Assembly (NCBI RefSeq): GCF_030403775.1
Contig: NZ_JAQMWQ010000005.1
Location: forward strand, 234,260-298,259
DNA: 64,000 bases
Direction of reading: 5' to 3'
Origin: Paenibacillus sp. BSR1-1
GTDB lineage: Bacteria; Bacillota; Bacilli; Bacillales; Cytobacillaceae
Below the pieces are notes generated by a model, which ran no database searches, had not been told where the DNA came from, and worked only from the letters and a program-made list of their open reading frames with translations. The position numbers and the translations under genes were made by a program. Numbering within the stretch: the stretch's first letter is position 1; each line of letters begins with the position of its first letter. Below, piece by piece: positions 8,958-17,888 of the stretch.

Positions 8958-9041
8958 GGATATGATTATTACTTTACGAGGATAGTTCGAAATAGGTAAA
9001 ATGATAGCGGAGATGTTTTATAAAAAAAGGGGACAATGATT

Positions 9042-11210
9042 ATGAAGCTAATTATTGCTGAAAAACCAGATCAAGGTTCAACTCTGGCGTCCATCTTTAA
9101 GCATAAAAAGCAAAACGGCTTTATTGAAATTTTTTCGAATGAACTTTTTCCAAATGGTGCCTATGTAACATGGGCAATTGGACATATTTGCCAATTAGTT
9201 CCTCCGGAAAAATATCAGCCTGGCTGGAAAAAATGGTCCTTGGATAATTTGCCAATCATTCCAGATCAGTTTGAATATGAAGTCACGAAAGATAAATCAA
9301 AACAGTTTGCGATTATTAAAAAGCTTGTTTCAAATCCTGCGGTAACGGAAATTATTCATGCCGGTGATGCGGGGCGTGAAGGGGAGTTAATTATCCGTAA
9401 TATTTTAAGACTAACCCAATGCCATAAGCCAATGAAAAGGCTTTGGATTTCATCCTTAACTGCAAATGCCATTCGAGAAGGGTTTAAAAAACTGCTCGAT
9501 GAAAACGATACACGAAGCTTATTTTTTGAAGCCTATACACGTGCATGTGCTGACTGGGTGGTTGGAATGAATGCATCTAGACTTTACAGCCTGCTTCTTC
9601 AAAAACAAGGTTTTTCCGATGTATTTTCGGTTGGAAGAGTCCAGACACCTACATTAGCTTTAATCGTTAAGAGGGAATTAGAAATAGAAAATTTTAAGGC
9701 TGAACCGTTTTGGGAGGTTCTTGCACATTTCTTAATAAATGAAAAAAGATACATTGGGAAATGGCTGAATGATGGTGAAACTCGTGTAAATAAAAAGGAG
9801 TTGGCCGAAAAGGTTGCAGCATTTTGCCAAGGAAAACCGGCTGAAGTCGCGGACGTAATCTCCGAGCGAAAAGAATTTTACCCGCCCCTTTTATATAATC
9901 TTTCTACTTTACAGGCAGAGGCTAATAAATTATTTAAATTCCCGCCGAAAAAAACGCTGGATGTTCTGCAAAAACTCTACCAAAAAGGAAATGTTTCTTA
10001 CCCGCGCTCTGATTCACGTTATGTGACAAAAGAAGAAGCGGGCACCTTCCCGGAAATTCTTAATAAATTAGGGCAGCTTAAAGACTATCAAGGCTTTTTC
10101 CCATTGCCGATTTCCTCGATTGCAGATAATAAACGGTATGTAAATGAAAAAAAAGTGACCGATCACTATGCCATCATTCCAACTGAGCAAATTCCAACTA
10201 TGGAAAAGTTAGATCCGGACGAGCGGAAAATTTATGACTTAGTAGTGAAAAGTTTATTAGCGATTCATTACAAAAAAGCCATTTTCGAATATACTACGGT
10301 AACAACCCTTGTAGATGGACGAGCAGAGTTTATCTCGAAGGGGAAGGTTCAAATTGAAGAAGGCTGGAGAAAGGTTTTAAAACCAAAGGACCATGATAAT
10401 GACCCTGCCCTGCCGCAGCTGGCAAAAGGCGAGCAGGGAATCACCGAAAAAGTAGAGGTAAAAGAGAGCCAAACACAGCCGCCCAAGCGATATACAGAAG
10501 GCCAGTTAATAACCTTAATGAAAACAGCTGGCAAACATATCGAGGATAAAGAATTAGAGAAAATTTTAGCGAAGACGGAAGGACTTGGGACAGAAGCAAC
10601 TAGAGCAGGTATTATTACGATGCTGAAGGATCGGCATTATATTGAAGTAACCAAAAATTTGGTGTATGCCACCGCCAAGGCCAAAATATTAATCGGTGCC
10701 ATTGGTCAAGAGGTACTTGCTTCACCGGAAATGACAGCTAAGTGGGAGCAAAAGCTGAAGGAAATATCAGACGGCTCCGCTTCACCGAAGCAGTTTATGG
10801 AACAGACGAAAAAAATGGTTTTGCACCTAATAACATCCGGAACTGGTCAAGCTAATAATTGGACTTTTTCAGATGACGTTAGGGAAAATTTTACTCCTGG
10901 AAAGAAATCGATGAAGACCAGAACCTTTACAAAACTAGGACCCTGTAAGAAATGTGATGGCTCCGTTGTCGATAAAGGCAGCTTTTATGGCTGTTCAAAT
11001 TATAAAAATAATAAGTGTGATTTTACCATTTCGAAAAAAATCCTTGGAAAGAACATAACCCAAAAGAATATTAAAATGCTTCTTAAAGAAGGATCAACAG
11101 ACCTGATAGAAGGATTTACAAATAAAGATAAAACCTTTAATGCAAAGCTTTATCTCGATGAAAAGGAGCAAAAAATTAAATTTATTTTTGCTGAGCCTGT
11201 ACCAAAATAA
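9042..11210 (+). CDS. topB: DNA topoisomerase III
   Basis: A 722-residue type IA topoisomerase. The TOPRIM start KLIIAEKPDQGSTLA, the acidic GDAGREGELI, the active-site region with the catalytic tyrosine in KGNVSYPRSDSRYV, and LGTEATRAGII are all present. A C-terminal zinc-ribbon-like segment GPCKKCDGSVVDKGSFYGCSNY fits the family. It relaxes negative supercoils and decatenates DNA through a 5'-phosphotyrosine intermediate. The second ATG (9042) is chosen because AAGGGGA sits 7 nt before it; the ATG at 9036 is too close. It is monocistronic. Confidence 0.93.
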   Translation: MKLIIAEKPDQGSTLASIFKHKKQNGFIEIFSNELFPNGAYVTWAIGHICQLVPPEKYQPGWKKWSLDNLPIIPDQFEYEVTKDKSKQFAIIKKLVSNPAVTEIIHAGDAGREGELIIRNILRLTQCHKPMKRLWISSLTANAIREGFKKLLDENDTRSLFFEAYTRACADWVVGMNASRLYSLLLQKQGFSDVFSVGRVQTPTLALIVKRELEIENFKAEPFWEVLAHFLINEKRYIGKWLNDGETRVNKKELAEKVAAFCQGKPAEVADVISERKEFYPPLLYNLSTLQAEANKLFKFPPKKTLDVLQKLYQKGNVSYPRSDSRYVTKEEAGTFPEILNKLGQLKDYQGFFPLPISSIADNKRYVNEKKVTDHYAIIPTEQIPTMEKLDPDERKIYDLVVKSLLAIHYKKAIFEYTTVTTLVDGRAEFISKGKVQIEEGWRKVLKPKDHDNDPALPQLAKGEQGITEKVEVKESQTQPPKRYTEGQLITLMKTAGKHIEDKELEKILAKTEGLGTEATRAGIITMLKDRHYIEVTKNLVYATAKAKILIGAIGQEVLASPEMTAKWEQKLKEISDGSASPKQFMEQTKKMVLHLITSGTGQANNWTFSDDVRENFTPGKKSMKTRTFTKLGPCKKCDGSVVDKGSFYGCSNYKNNKCDFTISKKILGKNITQKNIKMLLKEGSTDLIEGFTNKDKTFNAKLYLDEKEQKIKFIFAEPVPK

Positions 11211-11304
11211 ATTCCGATGGGATCTGTTTCAGAGATAAATAGCCTTGTCACTCGTTTTTATCTATAGTAAACTTTTAATGATGATAGACAATGGAGGGTA
11301 AGGG

Positions 11305-11727
11305 ATGCCAACACCGAGCATGGAAGATTATATTGAACAAATTTATAATTTAATTGAAGAAAAAGGATACGCGAGAGTCTCTGATATAGCCGAAGCGTTA
11401 TCTGTACATCCCTCCTCAGTAACAAAAATGGTTCAAAAGCTGGATAAAGATGAATATTTGGTGTATGAAAAATATAGAGGACTCAGTTTAACTCCAAAAG
11501 GTAATAAAATTGGCAAGCGCCTTGTTTTTAGACACGAACTTCTTGAACAGTTTCTTAAAATTATAGGAGTTAAAGATGAAAACATCTATACAGATGTTGA
11601 GGGGATCGAGCATCATTTAAGCTGGGATTCCATCGATCGTATTGGGGACTTGGTTCAGTTTTTTGAAGAAAACCCGAACCGCGTGGAAGCATTAAAAGAA
11701 ATTCAAAAACAAAACGAACAAAATTAA
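11305..11727 (+). CDS. mntR: Manganese-dependent repressor MntR
   Basis: A 140-residue DtxR-family regulator. An N-terminal winged helix ([22 protein letters not shown]) is followed by the dimerisation domain. All metal ligands known for B. subtilis MntR fall at the same numbers: D8, E11, H77, E99, E102 and H103. No SH3-like third domain is present, as expected for MntR. With Mn bound it represses manganese uptake genes (mntH, mntABC) and controls efflux. Start ATG with GGAGGGTAAGGG. Confidence 0.93.
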   Translation: MPTPSMEDYIEQIYNLIEEKGYARVSDIAEALSVHPSSVTKMVQKLDKDEYLVYEKYRGLSLTPKGNKIGKRLVFRHELLEQFLKIIGVKDENIYTDVEGIEHHLSWDSIDRIGDLVQFFEENPNRVEALKEIQKQNEQN

Positions 11728-11728
11728 A

Positions 11729-11760
11729 AGAAGCACCTGGCCTGAGCCGGGTGCTTTTAA
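11729..11760. terminator. Bidirectional terminator between mntR and the DUF3892 gene
   Basis: AAGCACCTGGC / GCCGGGTGCTT hairpin with A-rich and T-rich flanks; its right end overlaps the stop region of the convergent small gene. Confidence 0.8.
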
Positions 11761-11969
11761 AATAAATTCGGATAATCGTCGAATGACTGAGTGGACTCTG
11801 GGGTTAACGATACTGTTCCATCAGCACCCTGAACGGATAATATTCCATCGATTTGACCCGATTCTGCCTCGACTAAAGCCTTCCGATAGGATATAATCCG
11901 CCCTTCTGAAGTGACAAAGCTGATAATTTCACCAAAATGATTACGATGCAATGCGACTATTGTCTCCAC
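11757..11969 (-). CDS. DUF3892 family small protein
   Basis: A 70-residue protein beginning METIVALHRNHFGEI. The pattern IVAxxRNxxGxI, then xGRxxSYxxAL and a GxxxVxGxDG segment, matches the DUF3892 family found widely in Bacilli. The family is uncharacterised; the small beta-rich fold suggests a binding module but nothing more can be said. The ATG is preceded by AAAGGAGGAATAATC. Confidence 0.75.
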   Translation of the reverse strand: METIVALHRNHFGEIISFVTSEGRIISYRKALVEAESGQIDGILSVQGADGTVSLTPESTQSFDDYPNLF

Positions 11970-12023
11970 GATTATTCCTCCTTTTCGCTATATTCTTTCT
12001 ATATCATACGCAAAATAAACCAA

Positions 12024-12049
12024 AAAGCACCGGCAAACGCCGATGCTTT
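12024..12049 (-). terminator. Terminator after metA
   Basis: AAAGCACCGGC / GCCGATGCTTT hairpin directly beyond the metA stop, with a T-rich tract on the minus-strand side. Confidence 0.65.
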
Positions 12050-12958
12050 CTAATCCCAATTAAATGGGGTTTCCTGATAGACATAATAATTAAGCCAATT
12101 TGAAAAGAATAGGTGGCCATGGGAACGCCAACGGTTAATAGGCGGCTGGGTTGGGTCATTGTTTGGAAAGTAATTTTCAGGCATATGAATCTCTAATCCT
12201 TTGTTTAGATCGCGATCGTATTCCTGTGCAAGTGAATCAGATTCATATTCTAAATGACCAGTAATCATAACATGCTTTCTATCTCTTGAAGCAATTAATA
12301 AGGCACCAGCCTGCTCGGAAGCAGCCAGGAGCTTTAGTTTTGGATTCCTTTTAATCGCTTCAACGGATACATCTGTATACCGGGAATGAGGAGCATAGAA
12401 CTGATCATCAAACCCTCTAAGTAAGATATCATTTTGTTCGAAAATCCGATGAGCATAAATGCCAGAACATTTACGAGACAATTCAAATTTTTCAATATCA
12501 TAATGATAGTAAAGTGCTGCCTGCGCTCCCCAGCAAATATGTAAAGTGGAGGTTACATTTTTATTGGTCCAATCCATAATTTCTTTAAGTTCAGACCAAT
12601 ACTTTACTTGATCAAACTCTAAAAGTTCAACTGGAGCACCAGTAATGATCATTCCGTCAAATTTCTGGTTTTGAATTTGCGGAAAGGTTGTGTAAAACTG
12701 TTCAAGATGCTGTTTACTTGTATTGGTAGACTCATAAGAGTCTGTTTTTAAAAACTTAACATTCACCTGAAGGGGTGAATTCCCCAATAATCTTAGCAGC
12801 TGTGTTTCTGCTTTTTCCTTTTCAGGCATTAAATTTAATATAAGTATATTTAATGGCCTGATGTCCTGACTTGTAGCACGCTCATTGTCCATGATAAAAA
12901 TATTTTCCTGCTCCAAAATTTCCCTTGCAGGCAGCAGTTTAGGAATGTTAATAGGCAA
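12050..12958 (-). CDS. metA: Homoserine O-acetyltransferase (MetA type)
   Basis: A 302-residue MetA-family enzyme that activates homoserine for methionine synthesis in the cytoplasm. Catalytic residues fall at the family positions: Cys142 in HICWGAQ, His235 and Glu237 in TGHLEYES. Residue 111 is Glu (TGAPVE). In this family Glu111 favours acetyl-CoA and Gly111 favours succinyl-CoA, so the enzyme is called an acetyltransferase despite the common succinyltransferase label. The usual GHPEY is GHLEY here. Start ATG after AAAGGGGTTGGTC. No S-box riboswitch was seen upstream; a 16 bp dyad at 13000 is the only structured element. Confidence 0.92.
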   Translation of the reverse strand: MPINIPKLLPAREILEQENIFIMDNERATSQDIRPLNILILNLMPEKEKAETQLLRLLGNSPLQVNVKFLKTDSYESTNTSKQHLEQFYTTFPQIQNQKFDGMIITGAPVELLEFDQVKYWSELKEIMDWTNKNVTSTLHICWGAQAALYYHYDIEKFELSRKCSGIYAHRIFEQNDILLRGFDDQFYAPHSRYTDVSVEAIKRNPKLKLLAASEQAGALLIASRDRKHVMITGHLEYESDSLAQEYDRDLNKGLEIHMPENYFPNNDPTQPPINRWRSHGHLFFSNWLNYYVYQETPFNWD

Positions 12959-12999
12959 ATGACCAACCCCTTTAGTATTAAATGATACATTTATTAATA

Positions 13000-13015
13000 C
13001 AACGGTTCACCGTTG
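13000..13015. promoter_or_regulatory. Dyad symmetry upstream of metA
   Basis: CAACGGT-TC-ACCGTTG, seven-base arms around two bases, 42 bp before the metA start. It may be an operator or a small stem in the leader. No known regulator is assigned. Confidence 0.35.
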
Positions 13016-13111
13016 TCCGTCAATGAATATTTAAAAAATTCATTATTCTTATTATAAACATATATTATAAATTCAGAAAAGATAATAATTTGTTCATAAT
13101 TAACATTCGGT

Positions 13112-13135
13112 TTGAAAGCGCATTTTTGATACAAT
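13112..13135 (+). promoter_or_regulatory. fhs promoter with a cre-like sequence
   Basis: TGATACAAT gives an extended -10 (hexamer 13130-13135). TTGAAAGCGCATTTTT just upstream (13112-13127) resembles the CcpA-binding cre consensus in its left half. Such a site between -35 and -10 would repress. The right half is a poor match, so CcpA control is only a suggestion. Confidence 0.3.
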
Positions 13136-13184
13136 GAAGTCGTAGTTATATTCTAAATGCTGAATGTGGGGGATTAGGGTGGTA

Positions 13185-14867
13185 ATGAAAACAACAGTTA
13201 AGTCAGACATTGAAATTGCCCAAGAATCAAAAATGCAGCCAATTATCGAGATTGCCAAAAAAATTGGTTTAGAAGAAGATGATCTAGAGCTTTTTGGAAA
13301 ATATAAGGCGAAAATTTCGAATGAAGCTTTAACCAAAATTAAGACCAAAGAAAGTGGAAAAATAATTCTTGTGACTTCGATTAATCCTACGCCCGCGGGA
13401 GAAGGTAAATCAACCGTAACTGTTGGATTGGGAGATGCATTCAATCGGATTGGCAAGAAAGCCATGATTGCGATGCGCGAGCCTTCATTAGGGCCAACAA
13501 TGGGAATAAAAGGCGGGGCTACTGGCGGCGGATATTCACAGGTTCTTCCGATGGAAGATATTAATTTGCATTTTACTGGAGACCTACATGCGATAACGAC
13601 GGCAAATAATGCCCTTGCGGCTCTTATAGATAACCATCTCCAACAAGGAAATGAACTGGGGATCGATCAGCGGAGAATTGTTTGGAAACGCGCTTTGGAT
13701 TTGAACGACAGAGCATTAAGAAAAGTGATAATCGGCCTTGGCGGTCCTCTGCAGGGTGTCCCAAGAGAAGACGGCTTTGATATTACTGTTGCCTCGGAAA
13801 TTATGGCAGTACTTTGTTTAGCCACTGATTTAAAGGATTTAAAGTTACGGTTATCCCGAATGGTTGTTGCCTATAACTACAATAAGGAACCAGTAACGGT
13901 CGGTGATTTAGGTGTTGAAGGAGCTTTAACCTTGTTATTAAAGGATGCGGTTAAACCAAACCTGGTTCAAACCATTGAACATACACCTGCCCTGATTCAC
14001 GGCGGGCCTTTCGCCAATATTGCCCATGGCTGCAATAGTGTGATTGCAACGACGGCTGCTGCCAAACTTGCCGATTATGTCATTACCGAAGCTGGCTTTG
14101 GTGCTGACTTAGGAGCTGAGAAATTTTTACATATAAAATCTAGAAGTGCTAACATAAAACCGGAAGCGGTTGTCATTGTAGCAACAATCCGGGCCTTGAA
14201 AATGCATGGCGGTGTTGCGAAAACGGAATTATCGAAAGAAAACATTCCGGCCCTAACACTTGGATTTGCGAACCTGCAGAAACACATTGAAACCATTAAA
14301 AGCTTTGGACTGCCAATTGTGGTGGCAATCAACAAATTTATCACCGATACCGACCAAGAGGTTGAGACATTGTTAGAGTGGTGTCAACGCGAAAACGTTC
14401 CGGTTGCCTTGACAGAGGTTTGGGAAAAGGGCGGGGAAGGCGGTATTGAGCTCGCTGAAAAAATTTTAACCGTCATTGAAAAGGAGGAAAATAATTTCCA
14501 CTCGTTATATGACCTCTCTGATTCCATCGATAAAAAGGTAAGAACAATCGTCCAGCAGGTATATGGAGGAAAGGATGTTGAATTCTCCCCAAAAGCGAAA
14601 AAACAATTGCTGGATTTTGAAAAATTCGGCTGGTCCAATCTGGCTGTCTGTATGGCAAAATCACAATATTCCTTATCTGACGACCCTTCCAAATTAGGGA
14701 GACCAGTGGATTTTACCGTAACGGTCCGGGAGTTTAAACCATCAATTGGTGCTGGATTTATCGTTGCTTTAACAGGGGAAGTAATGACAATGCCTGGACT
14801 GCCCAAAAAGCCAGCAGCCTTGAATATGGACGTGGATGAAAACGGGAATGCGTTAGGCCTTTTCTAA
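13185..14867 (+). CDS. fhs: Formate-tetrahydrofolate ligase
   Basis: A 560-residue enzyme that makes 10-formyl-THF from formate, ATP and THF, feeding purine synthesis and one-carbon metabolism. The P-loop [14 protein letters not shown] (about residues 67-80) is intact, as are [26 protein letters not shown] substrate-binding sequences. Length fits the family. ATG 13185 gives the usual start [13 protein letters not shown]; a GTG two codons earlier (13179) is better spaced from GGGGG and may be the true start. It is followed by a small gene 14 nt downstream, likely in the same operon. Confidence 0.93.
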   Translation: MKTTVKSDIEIAQESKMQPIIEIAKKIGLEEDDLELFGKYKAKISNEALTKIKTKESGKIILVTSINPTPAGEGKSTVTVGLGDAFNRIGKKAMIAMREPSLGPTMGIKGGATGGGYSQVLPMEDINLHFTGDLHAITTANNALAALIDNHLQQGNELGIDQRRIVWKRALDLNDRALRKVIIGLGGPLQGVPREDGFDITVASEIMAVLCLATDLKDLKLRLSRMVVAYNYNKEPVTVGDLGVEGALTLLLKDAVKPNLVQTIEHTPALIHGGPFANIAHGCNSVIATTAAAKLADYVITEAGFGADLGAEKFLHIKSRSANIKPEAVVIVATIRALKMHGGVAKTELSKENIPALTLGFANLQKHIETIKSFGLPIVVAINKFITDTDQEVETLLEWCQRENVPVALTEVWEKGGEGGIELAEKILTVIEKEENNFHSLYDLSDSIDKKVRTIVQQVYGGKDVEFSPKAKKQLLDFEKFGWSNLAVCMAKSQYSLSDDPSKLGRPVDFTVTVREFKPSIGAGFIVALTGEVMTMPGLPKKPAALNMDVDENGNALGLF

Positions 14868-14881
14868 AGGAGAGAAAAAAG

Positions 14882-15418
14882 ATGTTTGATCCGACTGCCT
14901 TTGATAATATGAAAGTAGTTATTGAAGGTGCATTTTATGATTTTGACCTAAGCGGTGAAATCATTATTACAGACCGAAATGATATCATTAATATGGCGAA
15001 AATGTCGCGTTCGTTTGACCTATCCTTTCAATTGCCAGCAGGTTCCGTAACTGCCAAAATTGAAATGGAATCAAAGCTTGTTAACCTGGCTGCGGAGCTT
15101 TTGCCCAACTCCCTGCCGGAAAAGCTTGCCGGGAGCTATGTTAAATTACAATTTTTCCTCGAACTTTTGGATACTTCAGCTGATTTTCAAGCGATTGAAA
15201 CAATATTTTTAGACATTTGGGGCGAAAAGAGGAAAATTACTCAATCTATAGAATATAATCCTTTAGACAAACCTAGAAAAATCAAAAATACTATTACGCT
15301 TGATTTTGAAAGAATAATTGGTGAAGAGCAAATGGATGATTTGATTGAAATGGCTGATTTTATGGTCACTACAATGGAAAAGCTGCAGGCATTTGTGACG
15401 CCAGAAAATAGGGGGTAA
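14882..15418 (+). CDS. Conserved hypothetical protein in the fhs-bsaA cluster
   Basis: A 178-residue soluble acidic protein (MFDPTAFDNMKVVIEGAFYD) with beta-strand-like segments and a C-terminal helix. No signal peptide, membrane helix, cysteine pair or catalytic motif is visible and I do not recognise its family. It follows fhs by 14 nt with AAAGGAGAG as ribosome site and precedes glutathione peroxidase by 3 nt, so the three are probably co-transcribed. No function is proposed. Confidence 0.65.
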   Translation: MFDPTAFDNMKVVIEGAFYDFDLSGEIIITDRNDIINMAKMSRSFDLSFQLPAGSVTAKIEMESKLVNLAAELLPNSLPEKLAGSYVKLQFFLELLDTSADFQAIETIFLDIWGEKRKITQSIEYNPLDKPRKIKNTITLDFERIIGEEQMDDLIEMADFMVTTMEKLQAFVTPENRG

Positions 15419-15421
15419 AGG

Positions 15422-15913
15422 ATGACAATTTATCAGTTTAGCGCTAAAACGATTGATGGACAAGAAATTTCGCTCAAGCAATTTGAAGGGAAAGTAGTAC
15501 TGATTGTAAACACGGCAAGCAAATGTGGTTTCACCCCTCAATTTAAAGAGCTGCAAAGTCTATATGAAAACTATAGGGATAAAGGGTTAGAAATCCTTGG
15601 GTTTCCTTGCAATCAATTTATGAATCAAGACCCTGGCAGTGAAGAAGAGATTAAATCCTTTTGCGAATTAAATTATGGTGTAACGTTCCCGATGTTCGCG
15701 AAGGTGGATGTTAACGGGGTATATACCCATCCATTGTTTAGATACATCAGGGAGCAAACTCCTGGGTTGTTGGGCATTAATACAATAAAGTGGAACTTCA
15801 CCAAATTTTTAGTGGATTCAAATGGAAAAGTCATAAAGCGTTTTGCTCCTCAGACAAAACCAAGCGAAATCGCAAAAGATATAGAGACATTACTTTCAGT
15901 AAAACCGGTCTAA
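15422..15913 (+). CDS. bsaA: Glutathione peroxidase family thiol peroxidase (BsaA)
   Basis: A 163-residue thioredoxin-fold peroxidase. The peroxidatic Cys35 lies in [12 protein letters not shown], the second signature is [15 protein letters not shown], and the WNFTKFL motif supplies Trp and Asn of the active site. Bacillaceae use bacillithiol or thioredoxin rather than glutathione, so the name reflects family only. It reduces peroxides in the cytoplasm. ATG follows GGGGGTAAAGG, 3 nt after the preceding gene. A terminator overlaps the stop codon. Confidence 0.9.
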   Translation: MTIYQFSAKTIDGQEISLKQFEGKVVLIVNTASKCGFTPQFKELQSLYENYRDKGLEILGFPCNQFMNQDPGSEEEIKSFCELNYGVTFPMFAKVDVNGVYTHPLFRYIREQTPGLLGINTIKWNFTKFLVDSNGKVIKRFAPQTKPSEIAKDIETLLSVKPV

Positions 15914-15927
15914 TCAGCCGGTTTTTA
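15901..15927 (+). terminator. Terminator at the end of bsaA
   Basis: AAAACCGG / CCGGTTTT hairpin, T-rich right side; the stem includes the last codons of bsaA. Confidence 0.6.
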
Positions 15928-15940
15928 TTTTTTATTATTA

Positions 15941-16017
15941 GGCTGTGCTAAAGGTCACTATTGATTTTTTAACCCAGTTGATTGGAACGGAAATCAACTG
16001 ACTATTTTAACACAGCG
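15941..16017. repeat. MITE-like small element, probable transposon remnant
   Basis: A 77 bp segment bounded by imperfect terminal inverted repeats GCTGTGCTAAA (left) and TTTAACACAGC (right). Inside is a second dyad, CAGTTGATT and AATCAACTG around GGAACGGA. The core GTTGATTGGAACGGAA resembles a motif I recall as widespread in mobile-element ends and intergenic repeats of Bacillaceae. There is no coding capacity. Target-site duplication could not be confirmed. Confidence 0.5.
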
Positions 16018-16108
16018 TAATATTAAATATTTACAATATTCAAAAATAAGGGTACGATGGTTTTAACTTAGTATTATGACCACATACTAAAAATAGGGGG
16101 AGATGGTC

Positions 16109-16957
16109 TTGGTCAAAACAGCATGGGTAACCGATAGCACAGCCTATTTAGATAGTGAATTAATAAATCATCCAGATGTGTACTCCATTCCATTATCGAT
16201 AATATTGGATGGTGAGGTGTATGCAGATGGTATTGATTTGACTCCAACCCAGTTATTTGAAAGATTGAAACATTTAAAAAATCCTCCCACCACCTCACAG
16301 CCATCAATTGGTGCATTCCAGGCTTTATATGAACAGCTTGAAAAAGATTATGATCAAATCGTCAGTATCCATCTATCAGGCAAACTAAGTGGTACAGTAT
16401 CCTCAAGTGAACAGGCAGCAAAACTTGTAAATATTCCGGTAACAACCTTTGATTCGAAAATTCTTACCTATCCTATGTCAGCTTTACTCAAAAAAGGGAT
16501 GAATCTGCTTGAAGAGGGCATTGGACTTGAAGATGTCCTTGAGGAAATGAGCAGAATTAGGGATACGAATGAAACGTATGTTTTGGTTGGAAGCCTGGAG
16601 CAGCTTCATCGTGGCGGAAGAATGACAGGTGTCCAATTTTTCCTGGGAAGTTTGTTAAACGTAAAGCCCATCATATCAATTGAAGATGGTGCCCTGAACG
16701 TAAAGGAAAAGGTCCGAAGCGAGAAAAAAGCAAAGGAAAAAATCCTTGACTACTTCAGGATAGCGTATGAGAAGCAACAATTTAAAGAGGTTTATATTCT
16801 TTATGGTCTTCATGAAGAATATGCGGAGGAATGGAAAGCTGAAATTGGTAAGCAATTTCCTGACTTAAACGTAATTTGTTGCCCATTAGGTGCAGTCATT
16901 GGCGTCCATGCAGGTGAAAATACCCTTGGAATCAGCTGGCATAATGCCATGAAATAA
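16109..16957 (+). CDS. DegV family fatty-acid-binding protein (first copy)
   Basis: A 282-residue DegV-family protein. WVTDSTAYLD at the N-terminus, PTTSQPSIGAF, SIHLSGKLSGT and HRGGRMTG are family signatures that line the acyl-chain pocket. Such proteins (FakB in staphylococci) present fatty acids to the kinase FakA for phospholipid synthesis. The start chosen is TTG (MVKTAWVTDST), 6 nt after GGGGGAG; the ATG at 16103 abuts the ribosome site. A second DegV gene lies at 44919. Confidence 0.85.
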   Translation: MVKTAWVTDSTAYLDSELINHPDVYSIPLSIILDGEVYADGIDLTPTQLFERLKHLKNPPTTSQPSIGAFQALYEQLEKDYDQIVSIHLSGKLSGTVSSSEQAAKLVNIPVTTFDSKILTYPMSALLKKGMNLLEEGIGLEDVLEEMSRIRDTNETYVLVGSLEQLHRGGRMTGVQFFLGSLLNVKPIISIEDGALNVKEKVRSEKKAKEKILDYFRIAYEKQQFKEVYILYGLHEEYAEEWKAEIGKQFPDLNVICCPLGAVIGVHAGENTLGISWHNAMK

Positions 16958-17017
16958 CTTTTCCCCTACTAGAGCATACTAGGATTGCAAGCAATCTAAG
17001 CAGAAGGGGGATTGGCC

Positions 17018-17173
17018 ATGAGTAAACAAGGAAGGCAGAATCCAAATCAAACAAGAGCTCAAATTGAAAAACAGGATAACCGAAATGATATTGAGCTAGG
17101 CAGTGACTTTCAAATTGGAAATACTAGTTCACAAAGCCAGAAAAAAAGCGGACGTCAAGCAAACAAAAAATAA
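17018..17173 (+). CDS. 51-residue hydrophilic protein, spore-protein-like
   Basis: A small protein starting MSKQGRQNPNQTRAQIEKQD, rich in Gln, Asn, Lys and Arg and without any hydrophobic segment. The composition and size recall gamma-type or minor acid-soluble spore proteins, but no diagnostic repeat is present, so this is a guess. ATG 17018 has AAGGGGG 7 nt upstream and the gene ends in its own terminator, both of which support a real gene. Confidence 0.6.
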   Translation: MSKQGRQNPNQTRAQIEKQDNRNDIELGSDFQIGNTSSQSQKKSGRQANKK

Positions 17174-17203
17174 CCTCGAAACATTCGGGGTTATTTTTTG
17201 TTT
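17169..17203 (+). terminator. Terminator after the 51-residue gene
   Basis: AATAACCTCGAA / TTCGGGGTTATT stem followed by a T-run. Confidence 0.75.
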
Positions 17204-17246
17204 GTTTTTCATGATAAAATAACATGGGTGAAGGAAGGTGCTTTAA

Positions 17247-17888
17247 ATGGTCATAAAAGAAACCGAAGAATTTGTTCGACATGAATTAGGTGAAGATGCA
17301 ACAGGCCATGATTGGTTCCATGTCGATCGTGTCCGTCGGAACGCTTTACATATTTGCAAGGAAGAACAAGCTGGAGATCCGTTTATCATCGAAATGGCTG
17401 CGCTTCTCCATGATATACCTGATGAAAAATTAAATGAAAGTACGGAAAAAGGGAAGCAAAAACTTGAAACCTTTTTAGAGTCTGTCTCATTAACGGATTC
17501 CGACAAAAATCATATCGTAAAAATTATCGAATCGATTTCATATAAAGGCGGAAGAAAAACCACCTTAGAATCAATTGAAGCTAAGATTGTACAGGATGCT
17601 GATCGATTGGATGCCATCGGGGCAATTGGAATTGCCAGAGCGTTTGCCTATGGAGGGAAAAAGGGACAGCCTATTTACGATCCTAGTATTACCGTAAGAA
17701 AAGAAATGAGTTTGGAAGAATATCGAAAAGGAAAATCGACTAGCATCCATCATTTCTACGAAAAACTATTGAAATTAAGAGACCTATTAAATACAGAAGC
17801 TGCCAAAAATATGGCTGCTGGCCGTCACCAAATGATGGTCTTATTTTTAGAACAATTTTACCAAGAATGGGATGGGCAAGGCTCATGA
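17247..17888 (+). CDS. ypgQ: HD-domain phosphohydrolase (YpgQ-like)
   Basis: A 213-residue HD-domain metal-dependent phosphohydrolase. Metal ligands are visible in HDWFHVDRVRRNA, the central HD pair in AALLHDIPDEK, and the distal Asp in VQDADRLDAIGAIG. YpgQ of B. subtilis is described as a pyrophosphohydrolase acting on nucleoside triphosphates. ATG with GGAAGGTG. It precedes yfmR with an ATGA overlap, so the two are translationally coupled, and lies near ypgR as in B. subtilis. Confidence 0.85.
   Translation: MVIKETEEFVRHELGEDATGHDWFHVDRVRRNALHICKEEQAGDPFIIEMAALLHDIPDEKLNESTEKGKQKLETFLESVSLTDSDKNHIVKIIESISYKGGRKTTLESIEAKIVQDADRLDAIGAIGIARAFAYGGKKGQPIYDPSITVRKEMSLEEYRKGKSTSIHHFYEKLLKLRDLLNTEAAKNMAAGRHQMMVLFLEQFYQEWDGQGS

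Noticed and set aside
12959..13164. SAM riboswitch before metA
   Set aside because: No S-box core or terminator hairpin was seen; only a short dyad is present.
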